A DNA stretch of 10,492 bases from positions 1 to 10,492 of the forward strand of contig JAFMSA010000096.1 in NCBI GenBank assembly GCA_017353855.1. Reading direction: 5' to 3'. The notes under the pieces were generated by a model. The model ran no database searches. It saw only the letters and a list, made by a program, of their open reading frames with translations, and was not told the DNA's origin. A program made the position numbers and the translations under genes. Numbering within the stretch: the first letter of the stretch is position 1; every line of letters starts with the position of its first letter. Origin of the DNA: Alphaproteobacteria bacterium (lineage in GTDB: Bacteria > Pseudomonadota > Alphaproteobacteria > ATCC43930 > CGMCC-115725). Shown here piece by piece: positions 1-7,269 of this stretch.

Positions 1-1
1 C

Positions 2-655
2 GGCACTGACGAATTGGGCCGCGACATGCTCTCGCGCCTCACCTACGGCGGCCGTGTCTCGCTGTTGATGGGGGTGATGCCTGTTCTTATCGCGTCCGTC
101 GTCGGCGGGCTGCTTGGCGTGATTGGCGGGTTCGCCGGCGGGCGCGTCAACACCGTGATCATGCGGGCGATGGACGTGTTCTACGCGTTTCCGTCAGTGC
201 TGCTCGCGGTAGCGATCGCCGGCGCAATGGGTGGTGGCATCGGCAACGGCATGCTGGCGCTGACGCTCGTCTTTATCCCGCCAATGTGCCGCGTCGCCGA
301 GACCGCGACCACTCAGGTGCGTTCGCTCGACTATATCGAGGCCGCACGCGCGACCGGCGCCGGCACGATCATGGTCATCCGATATCACGTCCTCGGCAAT
401 GTACTGGGCCCGGTCTTCATCTACGCTTCATCGCTGGTCAGCGTCAGCATTTTGCTGGCCTCTGGGCTATCATTTCTCGGTCTCGGCGTCCGCCCGCCGA
501 CCGCCGATTGGGGCCTGATGCTCAGCACCCTCAGGCAATCAATCTATGTCGTGCCGTTTGTCTGCGCGTTGCCCGGCGCCGCGATCTTTATCACCTCGAT
601 CTCATTCAATCTGGTCAGCGACGGGTTGCGCGCGGCGATGGATGTGAGGATGTGA
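2..655 (+). CDS. DppC/OppC-type ABC transporter permease (5' truncated by window edge)
   Basis: This is the inner-membrane permease of a peptide/nickel/opine-type (PepT) ABC importer, homologous to DppC/OppC. The frame is open from base 2 and starts with GTDELGRDMLSRLTYGGRVS, the conserved segment before the transmembrane core of DppC-like permeases, so the true start lies left of the window; a TTG at 14 is open in frame but is not a credible start. Several hydrophobic membrane segments follow. The cytoplasmic EAA loop that docks on the ATPases reads EAARATGAG (338-364), followed by RYHVLGNVLGP. It ends FNLVSDGLRAAMDVRM, the usual DppC C-terminus, and stops 2 nt before the next gene, so the genes form one operon. 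The substrate is unknown; no binding-protein gene for this importer is visible in the window. Confidence 0.93.
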   Translation, partial: GTDELGRDMLSRLTYGGRVSLLMGVMPVLIASVVGGLLGVIGGFAGGRVNTVIMRAMDVFYAFPSVLLAVAIAGAMGGGIGNGMLALTLVFIPPMCRVAETATTQVRSLDYIEAARATGAGTIMVIRYHVLGNVLGPVFIYASSLVSVSILLASGLSFLGLGVRPPTADWGLMLSTLRQSIYVVPFVCALPGAAIFITSISFNLVSDGLRAAMDVRM

Positions 656-657
656 GC

Positions 658-1680
658 ATGGCCTTCATCGATCCTCGCGACCGCGGCGGCCCGGCGCAGC
701 CCATGCTGATCGCCCGCAAGCTCAAGAAGCATTTCCCGGTCAAGGGCGCGCGCGGCAAGTTCGTGCAGGCGGTCGACGGCGTCTCGTTCACCGTGCGCAA
801 GGGCGAGACGCTCGGCATTGTCGGCGAGAGCGGCTGTGGCAAGTCTACCCTCGCCCGGCTGCTGCTGCACCTTATCGTCCCCGATGACGGCGAACTGGTG
901 TTCGACGGCGATGCGGTCGGCAGCAAGATCGCGGTCAACGCCCTGCGCCGGCAGGTGCAAATGGTGTTTCAGGATTCCCATTCGTCCCTCAACCCCCGGA
1001 TGCCGGTGCGCGATTCGGTGGCGTTCGGCCCGTTCGTCCAGGGCCGGAAAAAGGCCGAGGCGCGCGACATCGCCCGCGCCATCCTCGGCAAGGTCGGGCT
1101 CGATGCCGACCTCTTTGGTCCACGCTATCCGCATGAGCTCTCCGGCGGGCAGAAGCAGCGGATCAACATCGCCCGCGCGCTCGCCACCGATCCGCGCATG
1201 GTGATCCTCGACGAGCCAGTCTCGGCGCTCGACAAATCGGTCGAAGCGCAGGTACTCAACCTGCTGCGCACGCTGAAACGCCAGCTCAACCTCACCTACG
1301 TCTTTATCAGCCACGACCTTAACGTCGTGCGCTATATCAGTGACCGCGTGCTGGTGATGTATCTCGGCCGCATCATTGAGCTCGGCCCAGGCGGGGCGAT
1401 TTTCGAGCGACCGCAGCACCCCTACACTACGGCACTGCTAGCCTCGCGCCCGTCGATGGACCCAGCGCGGCGCATCGAGGAGCCGCCGATCGTCGGTGAT
1501 CCGCCCAACCCGATCGATCCGCCCTCAGGCTGCCGCTTCCGCACACGCTGCCCGTTCGCCGAAGCGGTGTGCGAGAAAGTCGCACCGCCGCTCGGCGAAT
1601 GGCTCGGCGTGAATTCGCATATCGCCGCCTGTCACATCCTCGACCCGGCCTCCGGCCACAGCAAAGCCACGCAGGCCTGA
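658..1680 (+). CDS. OppF/DppF-type ABC transporter ATP-binding protein
   Basis: This 340-aa protein is one of the two cytoplasmic ATPases that power the upstream permease. The ATG at 658 lies 2 nt after the permease stop; an in-frame ATG at 703 is possible but would only trim an unconserved leader. Motifs in order: Walker A GESGCGKST (56-64), Q-loop MVFQD with Q105, SLNPR (110-114), signature LSGGQ (161-165), Walker B MVILDE (181-186) and switch histidine H219 in ISHDL. GCGKST plus the FQD..SSLNPR segment mark the OppF/DppF rather than OppD/DppD branch. The C-terminal oligopeptide-transporter extension (QHPYTTALL from 253) holds a cysteine set C292, C298, C305, C325; equivalent cysteines bind an iron-sulfur cluster in structurally studied Dpp transporters, so that role is inferred here. 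It looks intact and functional. Confidence 0.94.
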   Translation: MAFIDPRDRGGPAQPMLIARKLKKHFPVKGARGKFVQAVDGVSFTVRKGETLGIVGESGCGKSTLARLLLHLIVPDDGELVFDGDAVGSKIAVNALRRQVQMVFQDSHSSLNPRMPVRDSVAFGPFVQGRKKAEARDIARAILGKVGLDADLFGPRYPHELSGGQKQRINIARALATDPRMVILDEPVSALDKSVEAQVLNLLRTLKRQLNLTYVFISHDLNVVRYISDRVLVMYLGRIIELGPGGAIFERPQHPYTTALLASRPSMDPARRIEEPPIVGDPPNPIDPPSGCRFRTRCPFAEAVCEKVAPPLGEWLGVNSHIAACHILDPASGHSKATQA

Positions 1681-1681
1681 A

Positions 1682-2722
1682 ATGGACGGCAGCGCGGACC
1701 TTCCGCTCGTCGAGGTCAGTGACCTCTCGGTGAAATTCGTCTCGCGCGAGGCGACCGTGCATGCGGTCAACCAGGTCAGCTTCGCAGCTCGGCACGGCGA
1801 AGTACTGTGCATTCTCGGCGAGTCGGGCTCGGGCAAGTCGGTAACCTTGCGCACCCTGATGCGGCTTCTGCCGCCTCACGCGCGCGTCAACGGCGGCGTC
1901 CGGGTCAACGGCAAGGACGTGCTTGCGATGGGTGAGCGCGAGCTGCGCGACCTGCGCGGCGGGCTCGTGTCGATGATTTTCCAGGAGCCGATGACCGCGC
2001 TCGACCCGGTTTACACAATCGGCCAGCAGATCGGCGAGACCGTGCGCCGCCACACCGGGATCGACAGACAAACGGCGCGGGACCGCGCGCTCGAGCTGCT
2101 GGGGCTCGTGCGAATCCCCTCGGCCGAGCGGCGGCTCGACGCCTATCCGCACGAGCTGTCGGGTGGGCTCAGACAGCGCGCAATGATCGCGATGGCACTG
2201 TCGTGCAACCCTCAGCTGCTTCTCGCCGATGAGCCGACCACCGCGCTCGACGCGACTGTACAAGTACAGGTGCTGACCCTGCTGCGACGGCTGCAGCGCG
2301 AGCTCGGCATGGGGATGATCTTTGTGACTCATGATCTCGGGGTCGCCGCCGAGATTGCCGATACGATCGCGGTCATGTATGCCGGGCGCATCGTCGAGGT
2401 CGGACCGGTCGCGCAGCTCTTGCAGGATCCTCTGCACCCTTATACCGCCGGTCTTCTCGCCTCGACCGTGCACGGACAAGATCGTGACCGCGATATCGAC
2501 GCGATCCCCGGCAGCCCTCCCGATATGCGTCGCCTGCCGCAAGGATGCAGTTTTGCGCCGCGCTGCCCGCGTCGTAGTGCGCCGTGCGTGACCACGATCC
2601 CGGAGCCTCGCTTCCCGGCGCCGAAGCGCATGGCGGCGTGCTTTAATTCGGCGGGACTTGTCAGCGACGGTCCGGACGTAGTCCGGCCGTCAGCGTCTGA
2701 TTGTGAAAACCGCTCAGGATAG
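1682..2722 (+). CDS. OppD/DppD-type ABC transporter ATP-binding protein
   Basis: This 346-aa protein is the second ATPase of the importer. ATG 1682 follows the preceding stop by one base, so translation is probably coupled. Motifs: Walker A GESGSGKSV (46-54, the OppD-style ending SVT), Q-loop MIFQEPMTALDP with Q101, signature LSGG (159-162) followed by LRQR, Walker B LLLADE (179-184), H217 in VTHDL. The FQEPMTALDP string and the GGxVRVNGKDV segment are typical of OppD/DppD. The C-terminal extension has HPYTAGLL (252-259) and cysteines C289, C295, C302, C320 in the pattern seen in the partner ATPase. After C320 there is a tail of about 26 residues that looks unconserved. It is the last gene of the operon. 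The order permease, F-type, D-type is the reverse of the common D-then-F order. Confidence 0.94.
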   Translation: MDGSADLPLVEVSDLSVKFVSREATVHAVNQVSFAARHGEVLCILGESGSGKSVTLRTLMRLLPPHARVNGGVRVNGKDVLAMGERELRDLRGGLVSMIFQEPMTALDPVYTIGQQIGETVRRHTGIDRQTARDRALELLGLVRIPSAERRLDAYPHELSGGLRQRAMIAMALSCNPQLLLADEPTTALDATVQVQVLTLLRRLQRELGMGMIFVTHDLGVAAEIADTIAVMYAGRIVEVGPVAQLLQDPLHPYTAGLLASTVHGQDRDRDIDAIPGSPPDMRRLPQGCSFAPRCPRRSAPCVTTIPEPRFPAPKRMAACFNSAGLVSDGPDVVRPSASDCENRSG

Positions 2723-2737
2723 CTGCCCAGCCCGACA

Positions 2738-2751
2738 GCAGCTCGTGCTGC
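2738..2751 (+). terminator. Weak hairpin after the transporter operon
   Basis: GCAGC-TCGT-GCTGC forms a perfect 5-bp stem with a 4-nt loop 16 nt after the operon's last stop codon. There is no T-tract after it, so it is at best a weak or Rho-assisted terminator. Its position is the main argument for it. Confidence 0.2.
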
Positions 2752-2931
2752 CCTCAGATGCCGCTGCCACGCTCAACCGGTCGGCGGCCAGGATAATCAC
2801 CATGTTCTAGTGACCGGATCGTTCATCTGACGAACATTACCGCCGGGATCACCGGTCCCCCCGCTTTCGGCGCGGGCGCGACAGAACTCGTCTCGCGACG
2901 GCCGCGGCGAGGTAATATCCTGGCCTTCGAT

Positions 2932-2943
2932 TTGCAATTGCAA
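2932..2943. promoter_or_regulatory. Perfect 12-bp palindrome, candidate operator
   Basis: TTGCAATTGCAA is a perfect dyad, centred about 47 nt before the ATG of the downstream flavin monooxygenase gene. It stands out as AT-rich in GC-rich DNA, and its length and symmetry fit a dimeric regulator such as a TetR, GntR or Lrp-type protein. No regulator gene is present in the window, so the partner is unknown. The gap 2723-2984 holds no credible gene. Confidence 0.35.
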
Positions 2944-2971
2944 GCTCGCCGGAGATCGGGTCGCGCGGGCG

Positions 2972-2978
2972 GGAGGTG
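2972..2978 (+). promoter_or_regulatory. Strong ribosome binding site that fixes the start at 2985
   Basis: GGAGGTG is close to a full anti-16S match and leaves 6 nt to the ATG at 2985. An in-frame GTG at 2976 lies inside this site and so cannot be the start; an in-frame ATG at 3012 lacks such a site. Confidence 0.7.
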
Positions 2979-2984
2979 GCTGCG

Positions 2985-4337
2985 ATGAACCAGGAACGGC
3001 GCGGCGAGAAAATGCGTCTCGGGGGATTCTTTCATCCCACCGGCAACCATGTGGCAGCGTGGCTGCATCCCGGCGCGCAGATCGACGCCGGCACCAATTT
3101 CCGCCACTACGCGGCGATCACCCAGATCGCCGAGCGCGGCAGGTTCGACCTGATGTTCGTCGCCGACGCAGTCGCGGTGCGCGATGGCAAGCTGAACGCG
3201 CTGAAGCGCTGGCCGCAATACATGGCCTATTTCGATCCGCTGACCTTGCTGCCGGCGCTCGCCGCCGTGACCTCGCGTATTGGGCTCTGCGCCACCGCGA
3301 CGACGAGCTACAACGAGCCCTACCACATCGCCCGCAAATTCGCCTCGCTCGACCACATCAGCAATGGCCGGGCCGGGTGGAACGTGGTCACTTCGTCTGC
3401 GCTCAACGAGGCCTGGAATTTCGGCCGCGCGCGGCATTTCGAGCATGGCGAGCGCTACGACCGGGCGGTCGAGTTTGTCGAGGTTGTCAAGGGGCTGTGG
3501 GACAGCTGGGACGACGACGCGTTTGTCCGGGACCGCTCGACCTCGGTCTATTTCGACCCGGCGAAGCTGCACGCGCTCAACCACAAGGGACCGCATTTCT
3601 CGGTGCAGGGCCCGCTCAACGTCGCGCGCCCACCACAGGGCCATCCGGTGCTGTTTCAGGCCGGGTCGTCCGACATCGGGCGCGAGGTTGCGGCGCGCTT
3701 CGCGGAAGGCGTCTTTACGCCGCAGCACACACTAGCCGGCGCGCAAGAGTTCTACCGCGACCTCAAAGGCCGCATGGCGCGCTATGGTCGCCCGCCGGAC
3801 GCATTGAAGATCATGCCCGGGCTCAACGCGATCGTCGGTCGCACGAAGAAGGAAGCCGAGGAAACGCACCGTTTCCTGCAATCGAAAATCCACCCGGATG
3901 TCGGACTTGAAGTGCTGTCGAACCAGCTCGGCAATTTCGACCTGTCGGAATATGACCTCGACGGCCCGCTGCCCGACATCGAGGAGAGCCGCTGGGCGCT
4001 GGCGAGCCAAAGCTCGACGCGCAACATCATCCGCTGGGCCAAGGAGGAGAAACTCACGATCCGCCAGATTTACGAGCGTTTCGCGGGCGCGCGCGGGCAG
4101 CGCACGCTGATCGGCTCGGCGGTCGACATCGCCGATGACATGGAGACATGGTTCCGCGGCTACGGCGTCGATGGGTTCCTGGTGCACCCGCCCTACCTGC
4201 CGGGCGGGCTCAGCGATTTTGTCGACCTGGTGATCCCCGAGCTGCAAAATCGGGGCCTGTTCCGCGAGGAGTACGAGGGCGAGACGCTGCGCGAGAACAT
4301 GGGCCTCGAGCGGCCGAAGAGCCGCTACGCGAGCTGA
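2985..4337 (+). CDS. NtaA/SnaA/DszA-family flavin-dependent monooxygenase (LLM class), copy 1
   Basis: This 450-aa cytoplasmic enzyme of the bacterial-luciferase superfamily should use reduced FMN, delivered by a separate flavin reductase, and O2 to oxidise an organic substrate. Known relatives act on nitrilotriacetate (NtaA), EDTA, pristinamycin precursors (SnaA) and dibenzothiophene sulfone (DszA). Family signs: GGFFHPTGNH at the N-terminus (13-22), FDLMFVAD (54-61), SYNEPYHIARKFASLDH (108-124), GRAGWNVVTS (128-137), LWDSWDDDAFVRD (171-183), GPLN..RPPQG.PV..QAGSS (209-229), and a C-terminal LVIPELQNRGLFREEYEG. Length is normal for the family and no conserved block is missing. It is a single-gene unit on the plus strand with a strong ribosome binding site and a candidate operator upstream. 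The substrate cannot be assigned. Confidence 0.93.
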   Translation: MNQERRGEKMRLGGFFHPTGNHVAAWLHPGAQIDAGTNFRHYAAITQIAERGRFDLMFVADAVAVRDGKLNALKRWPQYMAYFDPLTLLPALAAVTSRIGLCATATTSYNEPYHIARKFASLDHISNGRAGWNVVTSSALNEAWNFGRARHFEHGERYDRAVEFVEVVKGLWDSWDDDAFVRDRSTSVYFDPAKLHALNHKGPHFSVQGPLNVARPPQGHPVLFQAGSSDIGREVAARFAEGVFTPQHTLAGAQEFYRDLKGRMARYGRPPDALKIMPGLNAIVGRTKKEAEETHRFLQSKIHPDVGLEVLSNQLGNFDLSEYDLDGPLPDIEESRWALASQSSTRNIIRWAKEEKLTIRQIYERFAGARGQRTLIGSAVDIADDMETWFRGYGVDGFLVHPPYLPGGLSDFVDLVIPELQNRGLFREEYEGETLRENMGLERPKSRYAS

Positions 4338-4338
4338 C

Positions 4339-4390
4339 CGCGACGCCAGCCGGGGTCGCTCGCGCGGGTTCGGCAGCGTCGTGCGTCGCG
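4339..4390. terminator. Inverted repeat between convergent monooxygenase genes, possible bidirectional terminator
   Basis: CGCGACGC (4339-4346) is exactly complementary to GCGTCGCG (4383-4390), enclosing a smaller stem GCGAC/GTCGC (4340-4344 with 4355-4359). It sits in the 60-nt gap between two convergent genes. TCTAAATCTAAAA follows on the plus strand, which is a poor T-tract. Position supports a terminator; structure alone is weak. Confidence 0.3.
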
Positions 4391-4397
4391 TCTAAAT

Positions 4398-5717
4398 CTA
4401 AAACTCCAGCAGATTCTCGCGGAACTGCGCGAAGGAATAAGCCTTGCGCGCGAGGCCGCGCGCCTGCAGCGCCGGCACCAGCCCATCCTCGATCTCGGCG
4501 AGGGTGCGGCGGCTCACATTGTTGAGCGAGAAGAGATAACCGTCGCCGCCGACCTCTTCCATGACCTCGCCCATCCTCGCGGCAACCGTACCGGGCGTGC
4601 CGACCAATTCGACCGAAAGGCTCGTCGCGTTGTAGTCGGCCATCGTCTCGCGCAGCGTGCGCCTCCCGGCGATGCGCTTGAACTGTTCGAGGTTAAGCTG
4701 GTGGCCATTGGTCGTGATCTCGAGGTCGCAGATCGGCTTGTCGAGGTCGAAGCCGGAGAAATCGACGCTGATGAGCTTGCCGAAGAACGCCAGGCGCTGC
4801 TTGATCTGTGCCGCGGCGTGCGCGGCGCGGCGCCGCTTGTGCTCTTGCGCCAGCTCCTCGGTCTCGCCGAGGATCGGCGCGATCATGAACAGCACTTTGC
4901 AGTCGTCGGGGTTGCGCCCGTGCGCGACCATGTGCCGGCGCACATCCTCGCGATAAGACTTCATGCCGCCAATGCCCTTCGCGTGGGCGACGATCGTATC
5001 GGCGTGGCATGCGGCGAATTCGCGGCCGCGCGGAGAGCCGCCGGCCTGGGCGATGACCGGCTGTCCCTGCGGGCAAGGCCCGGCATTGAGCGGGCCACGG
5101 GTATTGTAGTACTTGCCGGCGAAATTGACGTGATGGACCTTGGCCGGATCGATAAAGACGCCCCGCGCGGTGTCGTTAATTATCGCGCCCGGTTCCCATG
5201 AGCCCCACAGCGCGCGCACCGCGGCGAGGTACTCGTCTGCGATGTCGTAGCGGGCGTCGTGCTCAGGGAGGCCCGGCAGGCCGTAATTCATCGCCGCGAA
5301 ATCCGAGCTACCCGTGACCGCATTCCAACCGATGCGCCCCTGCGACACCTGATCGAGGCTGGCGATCAGCCGCGCCAAGAGATACGGGTGGTGCGAATAG
5401 GTGGCGAAGGTCGGGACAATGCCGATCCGCGAGGTTTGCTGCGTCATCAGCGCCGCGATGATCGCCGGGTCCTGCCGCGGCACCGCGATCGCGTTTTCCA
5501 GATAGATCGCGGTCGAGCCGCCGTAGCTCTCGCCGATATAGGACGAATCCTCGATCAGCACATAGTCGAAGCAGGCGCGCTCCAGGCTCCGCGCGAGATC
5601 GCCGAACAGCTCCGGCACCATCCAGTTGGCGCCGATATGCCCGGTCCATTCCTCGCCCCAGGCCTGGGCGCTCGAACCCTGGAGAAACCAGGCGAGATGA
5701 AGCGGTTTTGCAGTCAT
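4398..5717 (-). CDS. NtaA/SnaA/DszA-family flavin-dependent monooxygenase (LLM class), copy 2
   Basis: This 439-aa flavin monooxygenase belongs to the same superfamily as the gene at 2985-4337 but is clearly divergent from it, so the two probably act on different substrates or steps. Family signs: LHLAWFLQGSSAQAW at the N-terminus (6-20), FDYVLIEDSSY (50-60), SHHPYLLARLIASLDQ (108-123), GRIGWNAVTGSS (127-138), LWGSWEPGAI (170-179), GPLN.GPCPQGQPVIAQAGGS (208-228). The C-terminal part ends GLVPALQARGLARKAYSF..FRENLLEF. The ATG (5717-5715) overlaps a TGA (5716-5714) of the frame upstream in an ATGA arrangement, so it was probably the translationally coupled second gene of an operon whose first gene, a substrate-binding protein, is now broken. 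It runs convergent to copy 1. No frameshift or missing block was seen. Confidence 0.92.
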   Translation of the reverse strand: MTAKPLHLAWFLQGSSAQAWGEEWTGHIGANWMVPELFGDLARSLERACFDYVLIEDSSYIGESYGGSTAIYLENAIAVPRQDPAIIAALMTQQTSRIGIVPTFATYSHHPYLLARLIASLDQVSQGRIGWNAVTGSSDFAAMNYGLPGLPEHDARYDIADEYLAAVRALWGSWEPGAIINDTARGVFIDPAKVHHVNFAGKYYNTRGPLNAGPCPQGQPVIAQAGGSPRGREFAACHADTIVAHAKGIGGMKSYREDVRRHMVAHGRNPDDCKVLFMIAPILGETEELAQEHKRRRAAHAAAQIKQRLAFFGKLISVDFSGFDLDKPICDLEITTNGHQLNLEQFKRIAGRRTLRETMADYNATSLSVELVGTPGTVAARMGEVMEEVGGDGYLFSLNNVSRRTLAEIEDGLVPALQARGLARKAYSFAQFRENLLEF

Positions 5718-6468
5718 TCCCTACCTTCGAGGAGGTCGACCGCGGCGTCAATCGCGTGAGAGGACCCTGTGAGGCAAGCGGAAACCGAGCGCGGCATTAA
5801 AGGCTCAGTGGAAGATCGGGATCGGAACCTGCACATCGTCGCACTGACGCCGCAGGCTTGGGCGCGGTCGGGTCGCGGCGTGCGGCCACAAATAGCGTCG
5901 CCGCCTGCAACGCCTCGCTGCGGCCGAATCCCTTTGGACACCTCGAGGCGCAGCGGCGCCGGCAGCAAGGCGAGTTGGCCATACCGGTAGGAGACGCACT
6001 GCATCCGTTCGGTGAACCGACGCTGGCGGCGCTGCCATTCGACAAGGCCAGTCTCGCTGCCGGCCTTCCTTGGGTGACTTGATCGGCCCGTCTTCGAGCA
6101 CGCCGATGCCCATTGTCGCGTCATACGCACAAGCGCCGAGCGCAACGATCGGCAGCCCTTGACCACCTGAAGAATGGCCGCGATCCGCGCATGCTACTGT
6201 CGAAATGACCGGTGCCGATCGCCTCGGCCGCGGCGGAGCCGCGCGCGATGCTGACATCGAGCCCGTGCTTGTCCAAGAAGCCCATCTCCTTGGCGACGGA
6301 GGTGAAGAGGCTGCTGCCTTCGGCGACCCAAGGCAGCGTGAACTTCACCGGGGTCGGCGGTTGGGCGTAAGCCAACCGCCGCAGGGGCAAGCCGGCCGCG
6401 CTGCCGGCGTCGGCAATTGCGGCCGTTTTCAGCAGGCATCGGCGGGTGATCGGGCCAACGATACGCAT
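5714..6468 (-). pseudogene. NMT1/SsuA-type ABC substrate-binding protein, frameshifted and internally shortened
   Basis: The gene begins at ATG 6468 with a signal peptide carrying a twin-arginine motif (TRRCLLK) and ending LAYAQ, then KFTLPWVAEGSSLFTSVAKE and GFLDKHGLDVSIARGS: the start of a periplasmic binding protein like those of sulfonate, taurine or thiamine-precursor importers. After GTGHFDSSMR a missing G shifts to the frame of IAAILQVVKG; a second missing G after AAG shifts to GLPIVALGACAYDATMGIGV and LEDGPIKSPK. Beyond about 6075 no frame gives recognisable family sequence, yet a frame ending AIDAAVDLLEGRE stops at 5714, overlapping the next gene by ATGA, and could be the original C-terminus. 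The remnant (about 250 codons) is shorter than the usual 320 or so, implying lost sequence in the middle. No intact gene was seen in 5718-6468; the identity of the 5718-6075 part is inference. Confidence 0.75.
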
Positions 6469-6470
6469 TA

Positions 6471-6500
6471 AATTAAGCTGCTCAAAATTAAACTGCTCGC
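6471..6500. repeat. 15-bp tandem direct repeat in the divergent intergenic region
   Basis: AATTAAGCTGCTCAA (6471-6485) is followed directly by AATTAAACTGCTCGC (6486-6500); the first 13 bases of each match at 12 positions. The AT-rich repeat lies immediately upstream of the minus-strand binding-protein pseudogene (start 6468), in the 118-bp gap to the plus-strand Rieske pseudogene. It could be a pair of operator half-sites shared by the divergent units. Confidence 0.45.
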
Positions 6501-6571
6501 TCAACTGCCCTGGCGCGCGCAGGAACCATGCCATGGCGGCGCTGCTGGCATGGCCCCTGCAGCGCCAATGC

Positions 6572-6580
6572 AGGAAGGAG
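6572..6580 (+). promoter_or_regulatory. Ribosome binding site of the first Rieske oxygenase remnant
   Basis: AGGAAGGAG leaves 6 nt to ATG 6587 and abuts ATG 6581. The spacing favours 6587 as the original start. Its survival shows the gene was once translated. Confidence 0.5.
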
Positions 6581-6586
6581 ATGAAG

Positions 6587-7229
6587 ATGACGGTCGAGCG
6601 GTTTCCCAGCGACGATTCTGATGCCGGGACCGGGCTCGGAGAAACCGGCTTGTGCGATTACTCCTATCCGGTGATGGCCGCCTGGCGCGTCGGCGGCAGG
6701 CCGAAGACGATCAATATCAAGGTCCTCGCGAGGACCTTGCGATCTTCCGCGAGGCGGGCAAGCTCCACGCGCGCGCCGAGAGCGCTGCCCGCATTGCCGC
6801 GCCCGGCTGTCGCAGGGCAGGTGCCTCTACCCGGGCAGCGGCACGTAGAGCTGCCCCTATCACGGCTGGACCTTCTCGGACGAGACCGGTGCCTGCATCG
6901 CCAAGCTGATGGAGGGCCCGATGCGGCGATGTCGCGCCAGGCCGCGGTCAAATCCTGCCCGGTCCGCGAGCGGCGCGGCGCGGTCTGGGTCTTTGTCGGC
7001 GATATCGCGCGCCGCCTTTCGAGGACGAGGCGCCGGAATGCCTCTCAGCCGTGGCCGAGTGGCACGGCGTTTCGGCGATCGCTGCAACTGGCGCATCATG
7101 ATGGACAATCCGTGTCCCGACATGCACGCGCGGTTTGTGTCGCGCCGCGATATCGGTGTCGTCGCCTGGCGGCGTTACGCGGCCGATCATGCGCGACGTC
7201 GCGCCGCGGCCGGCCGCCCGTCGGCCTAG
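6587..7229 (+). pseudogene. Rieske [2Fe-2S] ring-hydroxylating oxygenase alpha subunit, N-terminal remnant with about five frameshifts
   Basis: Recognisable pieces lie in order but in changing frames: LCDYSYPVMAAWRVG, REDLAIFREAGKLHARAE, ERCPHCRARLSQGRCLYPG, SCPYHGWTFSDETGACIAK, KSCPVRERRGAVWVFVGD, PPFEDEAPECLSAVAEWHG and NWRIMMDNPCPDMHARFV. Together they give the Rieske domain (CPH...CPYHGW, the 2Cys-2His cluster ligands) and the start of the catalytic domain of a VanA-like oxygenase. Simplest repairs are a lost G near 6729, an extra AG at 6781-6782, a lost base near 6920, one near 7008 and one near 7085. A TAG at 6846-6848 also interrupts the frame just before the second half of the Rieske motif. 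Similarity fades by about 7190 and most of the catalytic domain is gone, ending just before the RidA gene. It cannot make a working enzyme as written. Confidence 0.85.
6718..6739. repeat. Perfect 22-bp palindrome at a frameshift site
   Basis: Two 10-base arms, CAAGGTCCTC and GAGGACCTTG, flank a central GC. The site coincides with the first frameshift of the Rieske remnant. Restoring the frame (K-V-L-G-E-D-L) needs one G back in the centre, turning GC into GGC and breaking the perfect symmetry. Confidence 0.85.
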
Positions 7230-7269
7230 CCCGAACCGCTGCGCCCGCCGGCCGCCAAATGAGCGCGCG

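Noticed and set aside
544..2542. Long open frames on the minus strand opposite the two ATPase genes
   Set aside because: GC-rich coding DNA opens antisense frames; their translations are rich in Arg, His, Asp and Ala with no family motif, whereas the plus-strand genes carry complete ABC ATPase motifs.
2777..2857. Three CCGGTC/GACCGG sites (2777-2782, 2812-2817, 2852-2857) as a regulatory array
   Set aside because: Six-base GC-rich matches with unequal spacing are expected often in DNA of this composition.
2823..3728. Minus-strand open frame of about 300 codons opposite flavin monooxygenase copy 1
   Set aside because: Low-complexity Arg/Ala/Val-rich translation with no recognisable domain; it is the shadow of a clear luciferase-family gene.
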